59,731 bases of DNA, from the NCBI RefSeq assembly GCF_027980145.1, contig NZ_JAMZNK010000035.1:1-59731 (forward strand), written 5' to 3'. Below are positions 25,561 through 34,204 of the stretch, one piece after another. The notes beneath the pieces are model-generated. The model was given only the letters and a program-made list of their open reading frames with translations. It was not told the origin of the DNA and made no database searches. The stretch is from Flavobacterium azizsancarii (GTDB taxonomy: Bacteria; Bacteroidota; Bacteroidia; Flavobacteriales; Flavobacteriaceae). The stretch's first letter is position 1, and every line of letters starts with the position of its first letter. A program made the translations under genes and the position numbers.

Positions 25561-25797
25561 CTATTGTTTATGCTTAGCATATTTTATGAAGATTAGAATT
25601 ATAGCAAATAATAATGAAATGATAATTATATTGTTTGGATGTGCATAATTAGCATGCCACCCAAGTTCTTTCATTTTCTTAAGGAAGTATTGTCGTTTGT
25701 CTTTCGGATTGTAATAAAACATTCCCCAGATCCAATTTTTAGGATCATTTTCCCATTCCCTTTTGACTTCTTCGCCTGGATCATTGTTGTCTTCCAT
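25561..25797 (-). CDS. DUF5808 family small membrane protein (second intact copy)
   Basis: A 78-residue protein with the core NDPKNWIWGMFYYNPKDKR (about 17-35), LKKMKELGWHANYAHPN and one membrane helix (about 55-72), matching the copy at 20305-20532 in order and length. It is transcribed towards the decayed XRE gene and ends 190 nt from it, so it does not have a divergent regulator of its own. Function is unknown. The start at 25797 aligns with the paralogue's N-terminus. Confidence 0.75.
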   Translation of the reverse strand: MEDNNDPGEEVKREWENDPKNWIWGMFYYNPKDKRQYFLKKMKELGWHANYAHPNNIIIISLLFAIILIFIKYAKHKQ

Positions 25798-25914
25798 GAT
25801 TAAGTATTTTTAACTTTAGACAAATACGAGTAAATTTAGTAAATTATTTATAGCCTGATTGTTTTTCGTTTTTTTTAATAATGATTTATAGAGTACTGTA
25901 GTTTCTTAAGAAAT

Positions 25915-25943
25915 AAAAAAGGCTCCACTTATTAGTGAAGCCT
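25915..25943 (-). terminator. aspartate kinase terminator
   Basis: GGCTCCACT-TATT-AGTGAAGCC (25921-25943). Read on the minus strand it ends in six T. It lies about 40 nt after the lysC-type stop codon. Confidence 0.8.
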
Positions 25944-25985
25944 TTTCAGGTATGTGAATTAACTAATTAACGGAGTAAAGATGAT

Positions 25986-27245
25986 TTAATTAATCTCTTT
26001 CGTAACGATTTGCATCGTCTCACGGCTTACTTGTTTTAGTAAAACCACTTTATTGTCTTCGACAGTTTGTGCTGCTTGTTCTGTAAAGTGACGAATCGTA
26101 TATAAAGTTACATTTTCATTAAAATCTACTTTGAATTTTTTAGAAAGTATCGCATTTAATTCCGTGAAATTTTCGAATTTATCTTCTACACAAACAGAAA
26201 AACTAATCGCCGAATTCTGGATCAAATTTACTTTTAGTTTGAATTCATGAAATAATCCAAAAATCTCGCTGATGTTTTCTTCCATTATAAAAGAGAAATC
26301 TATTGATGAAAGCGAAATCAAAAGCTGGTTTCTCTTTACAATAAAACAAGGATATTGTGGCTCAAGATCAACACCTTTAGAAACGCAGGTTCCTTTTAAT
26401 AACGGGTTGATAAAAGATTTTACGTACAACGGAATCTCTTTTTTCTGTAAAGGCTGTAATGTTTTTGGGTGAATAACCGTTGCGCCATAAAAAGCCAATT
26501 CGATCGCCTCACGATACGAAATCTGATTTAATAAACTCGCATTCTCAAAATAACGCGGATCCGCATTCATAACACCGGGAACATCTTTCCAGATCGTTAC
26601 ACTTTCGGCATTTAAACAATAAGCAAAAATTCCTGCAGTATAATCAGAACCTTCACGACCAAGAGTAGTCGTAAAGTTATTCTCGTCAGCACCTAAAAAG
26701 CCTTGCGTGATGTTCAAGATTTTTCGTTTCACATTTTTACTGATCAGTTGTTGGGTAGTTTCCCAATCAACCTCGGCATCTCTGTAATTGGCATTCGTTT
26801 TAATGAAATTACGAACATCCAGCCATTGCGTTTGAATACCCATAAAATTCATGAAATGACTAAGAATAGTAGTGGAAATCAATTCTCCAAAACTTACAAT
26901 CTGATCGTAAACAAAATTGTAATTTGGCGATTTATTATGTGCCAGGAAATATTCTAATTCAGAGAATAAAGCTTTTACTGCAGTAAATACTTCATGTTTC
27001 TCATTTTCGAATAAATCCAATAAGATTTGATTGTGGTATTTTTTTATTTCTTGCACAGAAGAATTCAATTCTGCCGATTTATCAAAATAATTCTTGATTA
27101 CAACCTCAAGAGCATTTGTAGTTTTTCCCATCGCTGAAACGACTAAAATTACATCTTCATAACCTACTTTTTGTAAAACGTCATAAACGTTTTTAATTCC
27201 ATCAGCGTCTTTTACAGATGCGCCACCAAATTTAAATACTCTCAT
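25986..27245 (-). CDS. lysC: aspartate kinase
   Basis: A 419-residue monofunctional aspartokinase, first step of the Lys/Thr/Met/diaminopimelate pathway. N-terminal KFGGASVKD (4-12) is the nucleotide-binding signature; FLGADENNFTTTLGREGSDYTAGIFA (about 190-215) is the catalytic Asp/Thr-rich core. A C-terminal region from about 300 carries ACT-like folds for feedback control, but shorter than in the Lys-sensitive enterobacterial type. It forms a minus-strand group with the GNAT gene but separated by 243 nt of repeats. Known to be next to fbp and a GNAT gene in Flavobacteria. The isozyme name is a best guess. Confidence 0.85.
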   Translation of the reverse strand: MRVFKFGGASVKDADGIKNVYDVLQKVGYEDVILVVSAMGKTTNALEVVIKNYFDKSAELNSSVQEIKKYHNQILLDLFENEKHEVFTAVKALFSELEYFLAHNKSPNYNFVYDQIVSFGELISTTILSHFMNFMGIQTQWLDVRNFIKTNANYRDAEVDWETTQQLISKNVKRKILNITQGFLGADENNFTTTLGREGSDYTAGIFAYCLNAESVTIWKDVPGVMNADPRYFENASLLNQISYREAIELAFYGATVIHPKTLQPLQKKEIPLYVKSFINPLLKGTCVSKGVDLEPQYPCFIVKRNQLLISLSSIDFSFIMEENISEIFGLFHEFKLKVNLIQNSAISFSVCVEDKFENFTELNAILSKKFKVDFNENVTLYTIRHFTEQAAQTVEDNKVVLLKQVSRETMQIVTKEIN

Positions 27246-27312
27246 TTTTTATATATGCTGTTTTTTATAAAATTCCAATTTTTTTAAACTCCAAATTCCA
27301 ATTGAATTGTAG

Positions 27313-27332
27313 AGGCGCACAGCTGTGCGTCT
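27313..27332. repeat. GCGCACAGCTGTGCGT hairpin repeat
   Basis: Palindromic AGGCGCACAGCTGTGCGTCT preceded by AATTGTAG. A sister copy at 53110-53129 (AGATGCACAGCAGTGCATCT) has compensating changes in both arms, which suggests that the hairpin shape is conserved. Confidence 0.65.
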
Positions 27333-27386
27333 TTATTTTGTCACAGATTAAAAAGATTAAAAAAAATTTCCAATCTGTGTCAGTTC

Positions 27387-27444
27387 GCCACGAATTTCAC
27401 GAATTTACACTAATTAATTCGTGCTAATTCGTGAAATTCGTGGC
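27387..27444. repeat. 19-bp perfect inverted repeat (GCCACGAATTTCACGAATT)
   Basis: Arms 27387-27405 and 27426-27444 are exact inverted copies. The same family frames 43164-43277 and, in a variant CGCCAAGAATTCACGAATTA, 59393-59441. It lies upstream of lysC, downstream of the GNAT gene. Confidence 0.75.
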
Positions 27445-27488
27445 AAAAAAAATCTTGTAAATCATTTTAATTTGTGGCAAACTTCTTT

Positions 27489-27962
27489 TTACAATTTTGC
27501 TAAATACGAATTAATTCCCTTTTCATCCATTTGAACTACTCTCCATTCTTCAAGAATTTTAGCACCTGAGTTTTCATAGAATTTCACGGCAGGAGTATTC
27601 CAGTCCAGAACATTCCATTCTACTCTTCGAACATTCTCTTTTTTTCCTTGTTTCATAATTGCAGTATACAATGCAGATCCCAAACCGGTACCACGCATTT
27701 TGTCTTTTACAATCAAATCCTCCAGATGAATTGTTTTTCCTTTCCAGGTAGAATAACGATAATAGTAAAGCGCGATTCCAACAATTTCCTCTTCAACTTC
27801 TGCTACAAATATGTGAAATAATGGGTTTTCACCAAAGCCATCACGCACTAAATCATCAACAGTTATAACAACAGCTTCCGGTTCTTTTTCGAATATTGCC
27901 AACTCCTTTATTAATCCCAAAACCGATTGCATGTCTTCAGGATTTCCTTTTCTAATATTCAT
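27489..27962 (-). CDS. GNAT family N-acetyltransferase
   Basis: A 157-residue acetyltransferase. The acetyl-CoA loop is KMRGTGLGSALY (about 90-101), with IHLEDLIVKDKMRG before it and NTPAVKFYENSGAKI (about 123) as the usual C-terminal motif. The best resemblance is to diamine N-acetyltransferase-like (spermidine/thialysine) proteins, but the substrate is not certain. It starts 263 nt from fbp in divergent direction; the fbp-GNAT-lysC order is common in Flavobacteria. Probably transcribed by itself or with lysC. Confidence 0.85.
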   Translation of the reverse strand: MNIRKGNPEDMQSVLGLIKELAIFEKEPEAVVITVDDLVRDGFGENPLFHIFVAEVEEEIVGIALYYYRYSTWKGKTIHLEDLIVKDKMRGTGLGSALYTAIMKQGKKENVRRVEWNVLDWNTPAVKFYENSGAKILEEWRVVQMDEKGINSYLAKL

Positions 27963-28225
27963 ATTCTGTTAATTTAATTTTATTCCTAAATATACGATAA
28001 CCACTTTTATTTCAAAAATTTGCTTGTACGAATTTCTTGTAAGGGCAATTCATATATTCTTATTATTAAGCGTTTATTCGCTAAAAATCTATTTTTTTAT
28101 TCGGTACTTCCCGTCTTTAATTAGCAAATATACAATAGTGGCAAACTAACAAAATAATTTTTGAATCATTCTCACAAAAAAAGCGATATTTGTGACTTAT
28201 AATCAAAAACTACAACGATATAGTA

Positions 28226-29230
28226 ATGGAAGAACGCAATAAAACACTAGGAGAGTTTATTATTGAGAACCAAAAAGCATTTCAGTATTCGTCGGGAGAG
28301 CTTTCCCGAATTATCAACTCTATACGTTTGGCGGCAAAAGTCGTGAACTATAAAGTCAACAAAGCCGGATTGGTGGATATTATTGGCGCCGCAGGCGAAC
28401 AAAATATTCAGGGAGAAGACCAGCAAAAATTAGATGTGTATGCAAACGAAGTATTTATCCAGACGTTAATAAACCGTGAGATTGTCTGTGGTATTGCTTC
28501 AGAAGAAAACGACGAATTTATTACTGTCAAGGGGAGCGACAACAGTAATAATAATAAGTACGTGATCTTGATGGATCCGCTTGATGGATCATCGAACATT
28601 GATGTAAATGTTTCTGTGGGGACTATTTTTTCTGTTTTTAGAAGAATTACACCAATAGGAACCCCGGTAACAAGCGAGGATTTTTTACAACCGGGAATCA
28701 ATCAAGTTGCAGCAGGTTATGTAATTTATGGAACTTCGACCATGTTGGTTTATACGACCGGTCATGGCGTAAACGGATTTACATTAAATCCGGCCATCGG
28801 AACATTTTATTTGTCACATCCGAATATGAAATTTCCTCAAAATGGAAATATATATTCTGTAAACGAAGGAAATTATGTTCATTTTCCGCAAGGCGTAAAA
28901 AACTACATTAAATATTGCCAGAGAGAAGAAGAAGACAGACCATATACTTCCAGGTATATTGGAAGTCTGGTGTCAGATTTTCATAGGAATATGATCAAAG
29001 GCGGAATTTATTTATACCCAACAAGTTCAAAAGCACCAAAAGGGAAATTACGTTTATTATATGAATGTAACCCAATGGCATTTATTGCAGAACAAGCTGG
29101 AGGAAAAGCAACAGACGGTTTTGGAAGAATTATGGAAATCCAGCCAACTGAATTGCATGAAAGAGTTCCTTTTTTCTGCGGAAGCTATAATATGGTCGAA
29201 AAAGCAGAACAGTTTATGGCAGCTGAATAA
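28226..29230 (+). CDS. fbp: class I fructose-1,6-bisphosphatase
   Basis: A 334-residue gluconeogenic enzyme removing the 1-phosphate from fructose 1,6-bisphosphate. Metal-binding landmarks are ASEENDEF (about 90), DPLDGSSNIDVNVSVGTIFSVFRR (about 119-142), and the C-terminal PMAFIAEQAGGKATDG. The signature GxxSDFHRNMIKGGIYLYP is present near 255. Length is standard for FBPase I. It diverges from the GNAT gene and is followed by two strong terminator hairpins. Confidence 0.95.
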   Translation: MEERNKTLGEFIIENQKAFQYSSGELSRIINSIRLAAKVVNYKVNKAGLVDIIGAAGEQNIQGEDQQKLDVYANEVFIQTLINREIVCGIASEENDEFITVKGSDNSNNNKYVILMDPLDGSSNIDVNVSVGTIFSVFRRITPIGTPVTSEDFLQPGINQVAAGYVIYGTSTMLVYTTGHGVNGFTLNPAIGTFYLSHPNMKFPQNGNIYSVNEGNYVHFPQGVKNYIKYCQREEEDRPYTSRYIGSLVSDFHRNMIKGGIYLYPTSSKAPKGKLRLLYECNPMAFIAEQAGGKATDGFGRIMEIQPTELHERVPFFCGSYNMVEKAEQFMAAE

Positions 29231-29257
29231 GTCTCAGTTTTTAGTCTCAGACAACTT

Positions 29258-29288
29258 AACAGGTTTTTAAAACCTGTTAGGTTTTTTT
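29258..29288 (+). terminator. fbp terminator
   Basis: AACAGGTTTT-TAAAACCTGTT, then a GTTTTTTT tract, 28 nt after the fbp stop. Confidence 0.85.
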
Positions 29289-29323
29289 GTTCAAGTCTTA
29301 AGTTGTTCAGGATTCTAACAGAA

Positions 29324-29356
29324 AACCCGACAAATTTCAAAAATCTGTCGGGTTTC
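29324..29356. terminator. second, bidirectional terminator between fbp and the TerB gene
   Basis: AACCCGACA-AATTTCAAAAATC-TGTCGGGTT with A-rich and T-rich flanks. It can also end the minus-strand TerB transcript. Confidence 0.75.
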
Positions 29357-29418
29357 TTTATTTAAGGTAGCAAACTGTTTACTGTGACTGTGACTGAGAC
29401 TGTAAACTGAAAAACTTT

Positions 29419-29850
29419 TTACTTGTTCATATTTTCCATTTCGAAAAGAAAAGTATCCAAGTCTACTTTTTTATCTACTAAAGACAATGCTTTCGAAACA
29501 ATATAATTTACGTTTCCTGGAGTAAAACCTAACGCTAATCCCATACGGGTTAACATCACTTCTTGTTGGTCTCCTAAATGATGGTCAACGTGCACCATTC
29601 TCGCTAAATCAAACAAACGCTCTAAACGTTGTGTGTATAAATAAGGAGGATTTATTGCATGTTTCCAAGGATCCGTAAGGATTTCATTATATTCGTCTTC
29701 TGAAATTTCTAATCTTGAAGCTAATTTATTTAAGAAGTCTTTTTCTTCTAAACTTACTTTGCCGTCAGCAAAAGCTACACGAACAATTGCAGAGAAATGA
29801 CCTCTGTTTCTTTCTTTGAATTCGTTATCAAATAATTCTGAAAATGGCAT
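29419..29850 (-). CDS. TerB family (tellurite resistance-like) protein
   Basis: A 143-residue all-helical TerB-like protein (about residues 15-140) with FADGKVSLEEKDFLNKLASRL and an acidic helix, plus VDHHLGDQQEVMLTRMGLALGF. TerB-type domains bind metal ions through acidic residues and occur in stress-related membrane complexes, but direct tellurite resistance is not implied. The ATG at 29850 is preferred to one at 29874 because the stretch between is preceded by a TATCTTTG promoter element (29872-29879) that overlaps the earlier codon. Confidence 0.85.
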   Translation of the reverse strand: MPFSELFDNEFKERNRGHFSAIVRVAFADGKVSLEEKDFLNKLASRLEISEDEYNEILTDPWKHAINPPYLYTQRLERLFDLARMVHVDHHLGDQQEVMLTRMGLALGFTPGNVNYIVSKALSLVDKKVDLDTFLFEMENMNK

Positions 29851-29871
29851 AATTTGTTGATTTTTATATCG

Positions 29872-29879
29872 CAAAGATA
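29872..29879 (-). promoter_or_regulatory. -7 element for the TerB gene
   Basis: Minus-strand TATCTTTG, exact TAnnTTTG, 22 nt before the ATG at 29850. Confidence 0.55.
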
Positions 29880-30018
29880 ATTTTTATTTTAAATTATTAA
29901 TTTTAATTTTCTCATAAAATTTAACTTATTTTTATTCCTTGATTTAATCTGCGTCACCTTTAATTTTTCAAAATAAATCGTAAGTTTACAACCCCTAATC
30001 ATTAATAGTAGTACCCGT

Positions 30019-30612
30019 ATGTCAGAATTTTGGATTTATTTTCAAATAGGATTAAAGCACGTTTTAGATATTCATGCTTATGATCATGTTCTTTTTTTAA
30101 TTGCATTAACAACGCCTTATTTGTTTAAAGACTGGAAACGTATTTTGCTTTTAGTTACCGTTTTTACAATTGGCCACACTTTAGCTTTATTACTTTCGGT
30201 CTTTGGAATTATAGCAATAAAAGTGAATACGGTTGAATTTTTAATTCCGATAACGATTTTAATAACGGCTATTTTTAATCTCTTTACAGCCGGGAAAGCA
30301 TCAAAAAACGATGGATTGAATTTAGTATTTTTTGTAACCTTATTTTTTGGAATTATACACGGACTTGGATTCTCAAATTATTTCAAAACTATTTTAGGAG
30401 GATCACCTAGTTCAAAATTACTACCTTTAGGCGAATTTGCTTTGGGAATCGAAGCAGCTCAGTTAGTTGTGGTCTTTGTAGTTTTGATAATATCATATAT
30501 TGTACAAACCGTATTTCGTTTTTCAAAACGTGATTGGGCGCTTGTAATGTCAGGTTTTATTATAGGAGTTGTTATTCCTATGATTATCGAAAGCCCAATT
30601 TGGAACAGATAA
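30019..30612 (+). CDS. HupE/UreJ family membrane protein
   Basis: A 197-residue integral membrane protein with about six hydrophobic helices. The start GLKHVLDIHAYDHVLFLIAL (about 11-30) with HxxxHxxDH-like His/Asp residues and the later FGIIHGLGFS (about 112-121) are typical of the HupE/UreJ-2 group, thought to move nickel or cobalt. Adjacent genes are not urease or hydrogenase genes, so the metal role is inferred only from the family. It is followed after 5 nt by the dCMP deaminase gene and probably starts that operon. Confidence 0.83.
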   Translation: MSEFWIYFQIGLKHVLDIHAYDHVLFLIALTTPYLFKDWKRILLLVTVFTIGHTLALLLSVFGIIAIKVNTVEFLIPITILITAIFNLFTAGKASKNDGLNLVFFVTLFFGIIHGLGFSNYFKTILGGSPSSKLLPLGEFALGIEAAQLVVVFVVLIISYIVQTVFRFSKRDWALVMSGFIIGVVIPMIIESPIWNR

Positions 30613-30617
30613 AATAA

Positions 30618-31049
30618 ATGGAAGATAAAAAATTGAATAAATACGATAAAGCTTATTTGAGAATTGCCAGGGAATGGGGTTCACTTTCGTATTGTAAGCG
30701 AAAACAAGTAGGCGCTATTATCGTAAAAGACCGAATGATTATATCTGATGGATATAACGGGACACCGTCCGGTTTTGAGAATTGCTGTGAAGACGAAGAC
30801 GGATTAACCCGTTGGGATGTTTTGCATGCCGAAGCAAATGCGATCCTGAAAGTTGCCAGATCAACACAATCGTGTGAGGGAGCAACTTTGTATATTACAC
30901 TTTCGCCTTGCAAAGAATGCAGCAAATTAATTCACCAGTCCGGAATAAAAAGAGTGGTGTATCAAAACGGATATCGCGATGATTCCGGAATTCAGTTTTT
31001 AATAAAAGCAGGTGTCGAAGTCGAACATATTCCTGTTTTAGAAGAGTAA
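30618..31049 (+). CDS. deoxycytidylate (dCMP) deaminase
   Basis: A 143-residue cytidine/deoxycytidylate deaminase. Zinc ligands are HAEANAI (His71, general-base Glu73) and SPCKECSK (Cys at about 97 and 100). N-terminal SKDPxT-like region is replaced by ARIWGSLSYCKRKQVGAIIVKD. It makes dUMP for thymidylate synthesis. The stop overlaps the next gene's ATG by one base (TAATG), implying translational coupling to the S41 peptidase, although their jobs are unrelated. Confidence 0.87.
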   Translation: MEDKKLNKYDKAYLRIAREWGSLSYCKRKQVGAIIVKDRMIISDGYNGTPSGFENCCEDEDGLTRWDVLHAEANAILKVARSTQSCEGATLYITLSPCKECSKLIHQSGIKRVVYQNGYRDDSGIQFLIKAGVEVEHIPVLEE

Positions 31050-32626
31050 TGAAATTAAACTCAAAATATTTGCCAATCATTATCGGAGCTACCTTTGCTC
31101 TGGGAATAGTCAGCGGAAGCCTAATGAACGCTCCCGTTGATGATCAGCTTTTGGCTAAAAATTACTCGAAAACCAAGCTGAACAAACTGATTGATTTTAT
31201 CAATAACGAATATGTTGACAGCATCAATACAGATTCTATTGTAAATCTTACGGTAGATAATATTCTCTCAAAACTAGATCCGCATTCTGTTTATATTCCG
31301 CCAACAGAACAAGCTGAGGTTGCTGAAAGTATGAAAGGAGATTTCGTTGGAATCGGAATTAATTTTTATATGTATAAAGATTCTGTTGCGATTATAAAAC
31401 CAATTGAAAACGGACCTTCGGCGAAAGCGGGAATAAAATCAGGTGACCGAATTTTATTTGCAGGAAAAACGAAATTATTTGGGCGAAAATTGCCTTCAGA
31501 CAGTTTATTCTCTAAGCTAAAAGGAATAAAAGGTTCTGAAATTGAATTGACCGTTTTTAGAAAATCAGAACAAAAGAAACTAAAGTTTAAAGTAAAACGA
31601 GATATTATCCCAATAAAAAGTGTGGATGCTTCTTTATTGCTCGATAATAAAACAGGTTACATGAAAATTAACCGTTTTGCCGAAACGACTTTTAATGAGT
31701 TCAAAACCGGTTTAACCAGACTGAAACAAAGCGGAATTGAGTCTTTGGTTATTGATCTTCGTGATAATGGCGGCGGCTATATGGAAGAAGCCATTGCAAT
31801 TGCTGATGAGTTTTTGAAAGACAAACAATTGATCGTTTTTACTAAAAATAAAAACGGAACTACCGAAAAAACATATGCCACAAAAGCAGGAAGTTTCGAA
31901 ACCGGAAAAGTCTATGTTTTAATCAATGAAAATAGTGCCTCAGCAAGCGAAATTTTGGCTGGAGCAATTCAGGATAGTGATCGCGGGACTATTGTGGGCC
32001 GTCGTTCTTTTGGTAAAGGATTGGTACAGCGCGAAATGGATTTTAATGACGGATCTGCGGTGCGATTGACCGTGGCGAGATATTATACGCCAACCGGAAG
32101 ATCGATCCAGAAACCTTATAAAAAAGGAAATGAAGAATATTTTAAAGAATCAGAATCTCGTATAAAATCAGGAGAACTTTATGCAAAAGACAGTATAAAA
32201 GTGGCTGATTCCTTAAAATTTAAAACTCCAAAAGGGAAGATCGTTTACGGTGGTGGCGGAATTGTTCCGGACATTTTTGTACCAATAGAAGCAGAACACG
32301 GAAACGAGAACGTCGCTTATTTGATGCAAACCGGAATTGTTGGTCATTTTGTTTTTGAAGAATTAGATAAAAACAGAAACGCTTTTTCAGGACTTAATTT
32401 TAATGAGTTTTTGGCTAAGATGAAAAGTTCAGACGTCAATTTTAAAAAGTTTAGAACCTATATTTTAATGACGGGTTTAGATCTGAAATTAGATAAAACC
32501 AAAGCTTTGGTAAATCGTTACATTACAGCAGAATTTGCGAGACAGCTTTATGGAGAATTATATTACTATGATGTTATCCTGAAAGAAGATGCGATGATTA
32601 AAGCAGTTTTGAATCCAAAAAAGTAA
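31049..32626 (+). CDS. C-terminal processing peptidase (S41, Ctp/Prc-like)
   Basis: A 525-residue periplasmic protease with an N-terminal signal/anchor (8-27), the KDPHSVYIPP-like N region, a PDZ domain (about 90-175, SAKAGIKSGDRILF) and the S41 catalytic domain with SASASEILAGAIQDS carrying the nucleophile Ser and GRRSFGKGLVQ the catalytic Lys. Tail-specific proteases of this type trim C-termini and regulate cell wall hydrolases. It is translationally coupled to the dCMP deaminase gene. Confidence 0.92.
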   Translation: MKLNSKYLPIIIGATFALGIVSGSLMNAPVDDQLLAKNYSKTKLNKLIDFINNEYVDSINTDSIVNLTVDNILSKLDPHSVYIPPTEQAEVAESMKGDFVGIGINFYMYKDSVAIIKPIENGPSAKAGIKSGDRILFAGKTKLFGRKLPSDSLFSKLKGIKGSEIELTVFRKSEQKKLKFKVKRDIIPIKSVDASLLLDNKTGYMKINRFAETTFNEFKTGLTRLKQSGIESLVIDLRDNGGGYMEEAIAIADEFLKDKQLIVFTKNKNGTTEKTYATKAGSFETGKVYVLINENSASASEILAGAIQDSDRGTIVGRRSFGKGLVQREMDFNDGSAVRLTVARYYTPTGRSIQKPYKKGNEEYFKESESRIKSGELYAKDSIKVADSLKFKTPKGKIVYGGGGIVPDIFVPIEAEHGNENVAYLMQTGIVGHFVFEELDKNRNAFSGLNFNEFLAKMKSSDVNFKKFRTYILMTGLDLKLDKTKALVNRYITAEFARQLYGELYYYDVILKEDAMIKAVLNPKK

Positions 32627-32644
32627 TCCTTAATTTTTGATCAG

Positions 32645-33010
32645 ATGAAAATAGAAACTATTGTAAATGCTGAAATTGAGCTTCTGACAGCCATTAAAAA
32701 TGCAGATGTTCCTACTTTGGATAAAATGCTGCACGATGATTTGCTTTTTAATTTACCCGACGGACAAACGATTACGAAAGAATTCGATCTGAATTCATAT
32801 CGTTCAGGCAAAATGAAAATTGAAGTAATAGAAGCGTCAGATCAAATTATTAATATAATAGATGATCTGGCTGTAGTTACAGTAACTGTTATGTTGAAAG
32901 GAACGTATGATGGTAATCTTTTAAATGGAGCCTTTAGATACATCAGAGTCTGGAAACAGTTTGAAGAAAATATAAAAGTAATAGCGGGAAGTTGTGCTGT
33001 CTTAAAATAA
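32645..33010 (+). CDS. SnoaL/NTF2-like (DUF4440) protein
   Basis: A 121-residue cone-shaped alpha+beta barrel protein. The pattern AEIELLTAIKNADVPTLDKMLHDDLLFNLPDG and a terminal VTVMLKGTYDGNLLNGAFRYIRVWKQFEENIKVIAGSC fits DUF4440/NTF2-like stress or small-ligand binding proteins. It has no signal peptide. It follows the S41 gene by 18 nt and could share its transcript. The ligand or substrate is not known. Confidence 0.8.
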   Translation: MKIETIVNAEIELLTAIKNADVPTLDKMLHDDLLFNLPDGQTITKEFDLNSYRSGKMKIEVIEASDQIINIIDDLAVVTVTVMLKGTYDGNLLNGAFRYIRVWKQFEENIKVIAGSCAVLK

Positions 33011-33080
33011 AACAATAATTTTAAATAATATAACAGATCATTTTAGGAAATGAGCGAGCTTTACAACTCAAATAGAAAAT

Positions 33081-33392
33081 ATGAAAAATCTAAAAAGAAT
33101 AAGTTTTCTGGCAGTACTAATGGCATTTGTGATTTCTTGTGCTGGTATGAAAGATAAAAATACGATTTCAGGAAAAGTTGAATCCATTGAATTTGGAAAA
33201 GACGGTTATACGGCTAAAATCAATACAACTAAAAATGAGGTTTATTATGCTGTAATCAGCATTGTAAATGTTGGTGGCCCACAAAACTACAAGAAATTAA
33301 AAGTAGGTGATGAGGTTTCGTTAAAAGGAGAAATCTGGAAAACCGATACAGAGAAACATATTAAAGTAAAAGAAATTGTTTCAGTAAAATAA
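33081..33392 (+). CDS. small lipoprotein with an OB-like fold, hypothetical
   Basis: A 103-residue lipoprotein: signal peptide with lipobox AFVISC (Cys20), followed by a short beta-rich region with VESIEFGKDGYTAKI and VGDEVSLKGEIWKTD. This KVxxV-GDxV-xLxG pattern suggests an OB-like barrel. Its neighbours do not clarify its role. The start MKNLKRISFLAVLMAF is unambiguous. Confidence 0.7.
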   Translation: MKNLKRISFLAVLMAFVISCAGMKDKNTISGKVESIEFGKDGYTAKINTTKNEVYYAVISIVNVGGPQNYKKLKVGDEVSLKGEIWKTDTEKHIKVKEIVSVK

Positions 33393-33402
33393 GGCTTGTT
33401 TT

Positions 33403-33580
33403 TTTAACATTAAGAGATTAGCTTAACAGTTATTTTACCATTAAGAGATTAAGAAAAATTAAGCTTTACGGCTAGATTTTCGTAATCTCTTAATGGTTTT
33501 ATTTTATAAGATATTTAAGTATTTGTAGTATTATATGTAGCAAGCTTGATAAACTTAATCTCTTAATGGTAGATGAAAAA
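33403..33580. repeat. multiple copies of TTAATCTCTTAATGG in both orientations
   Basis: Forward copies occur at 33484-33496 (GTAATCTCTTAATGG) and 33564-33578 (CTTAATCTCTTAATGG), inverted copies at about 33406-33420 and 33436-33450 (CCATTAAGAGATTAAG). Another forward copy is at about 15328-15343. The copies could form hairpins around the S41-lipoprotein operon end. Otherwise the spacer holds nothing else. Confidence 0.65.
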
Positions 33581-33597
33581 AACTAATGTTTTAAATT

Positions 33598-34203
33598 CTA
33601 TCGAATACTATCATGAGCGTGGGTCTGTACGCCGTTATTCCATAAAGTAAGAATATCTGTGGCAACAGCGGCGCCACTTCCGGCAGCAATTGCCAGTTGG
33701 CTTCTCCAGCCTGCTAAAGTCCCTATAACATAAATGCCATCGGCTACTTTATGATCGTTGTTTTTAAGCTGAATACGTTGTTTTTCAGGAAGTGCTTTTT
33801 TATGAGGTTCAATATATTGAGTTAAACCTTCAATGTCAAAAGTATTGGCAGAACCAATTCCTACAACGATATTTTTTGTTTTATATGAGTCTTTATTTGT
33901 AGTAACAGTAAATTCAGGATAAGTACCTTCAAGTTTAATTACCTTCTCATTCTGTATTTGAGTAATATGAGGGTAAGTCATTGCTAAATGCTGTGTGCTT
34001 TCGAATAATAATTCCGAACCCAATTTGCCGGGTCTTATGCCATAAGCGTTATAGAAGATCGCTTCTTGTAAAGAAGAGCTTTTTTGGTGGGTAAAAATTC
34101 CGATTTTCTTATCGGTTGCAAAAGCTTTGTTTTTGGCAGATCCTAAAACGAGTGCACAAGAAATGCCTGATACACCTCCGCCAATAATTAAAACTTCAAA
34201 CAT
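33598..34203 (-). CDS. short FAD/NAD(P)-binding oxidoreductase
   Basis: A 201-residue flavoprotein. The N-terminal FEVLIIGGGVSGISCAL (2-18) is the FAD dinucleotide fold and DGIYVIGTLAGWRSQLAIAAGSGAAVATDI (about 155-185) is the end of a Pyr_redox_2/thioredoxin-reductase-like FAD domain. The NADPH domain and redox CxxC of thioredoxin reductase are absent, so this is a half-sized relative. It starts only 1 nt after the stop of the small membrane gene upstream, so they are likely translated together. The ATG at 34203 is set by that junction. Confidence 0.8.
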   Translation of the reverse strand: MFEVLIIGGGVSGISCALVLGSAKNKAFATDKKIGIFTHQKSSSLQEAIFYNAYGIRPGKLGSELLFESTQHLAMTYPHITQIQNEKVIKLEGTYPEFTVTTNKDSYKTKNIVVGIGSANTFDIEGLTQYIEPHKKALPEKQRIQLKNNDHKVADGIYVIGTLAGWRSQLAIAAGSGAAVATDILTLWNNGVQTHAHDSIR

Positions 34204-34204
34204 A

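Noticed and set aside
30019..31049. Urease or hydrogenase accessory operon suggested by the HupE/UreJ-like gene
   Set aside because: No urease, hydrogenase or nickel chaperone genes are adjacent; the neighbours are dCMP deaminase and an S41 peptidase.
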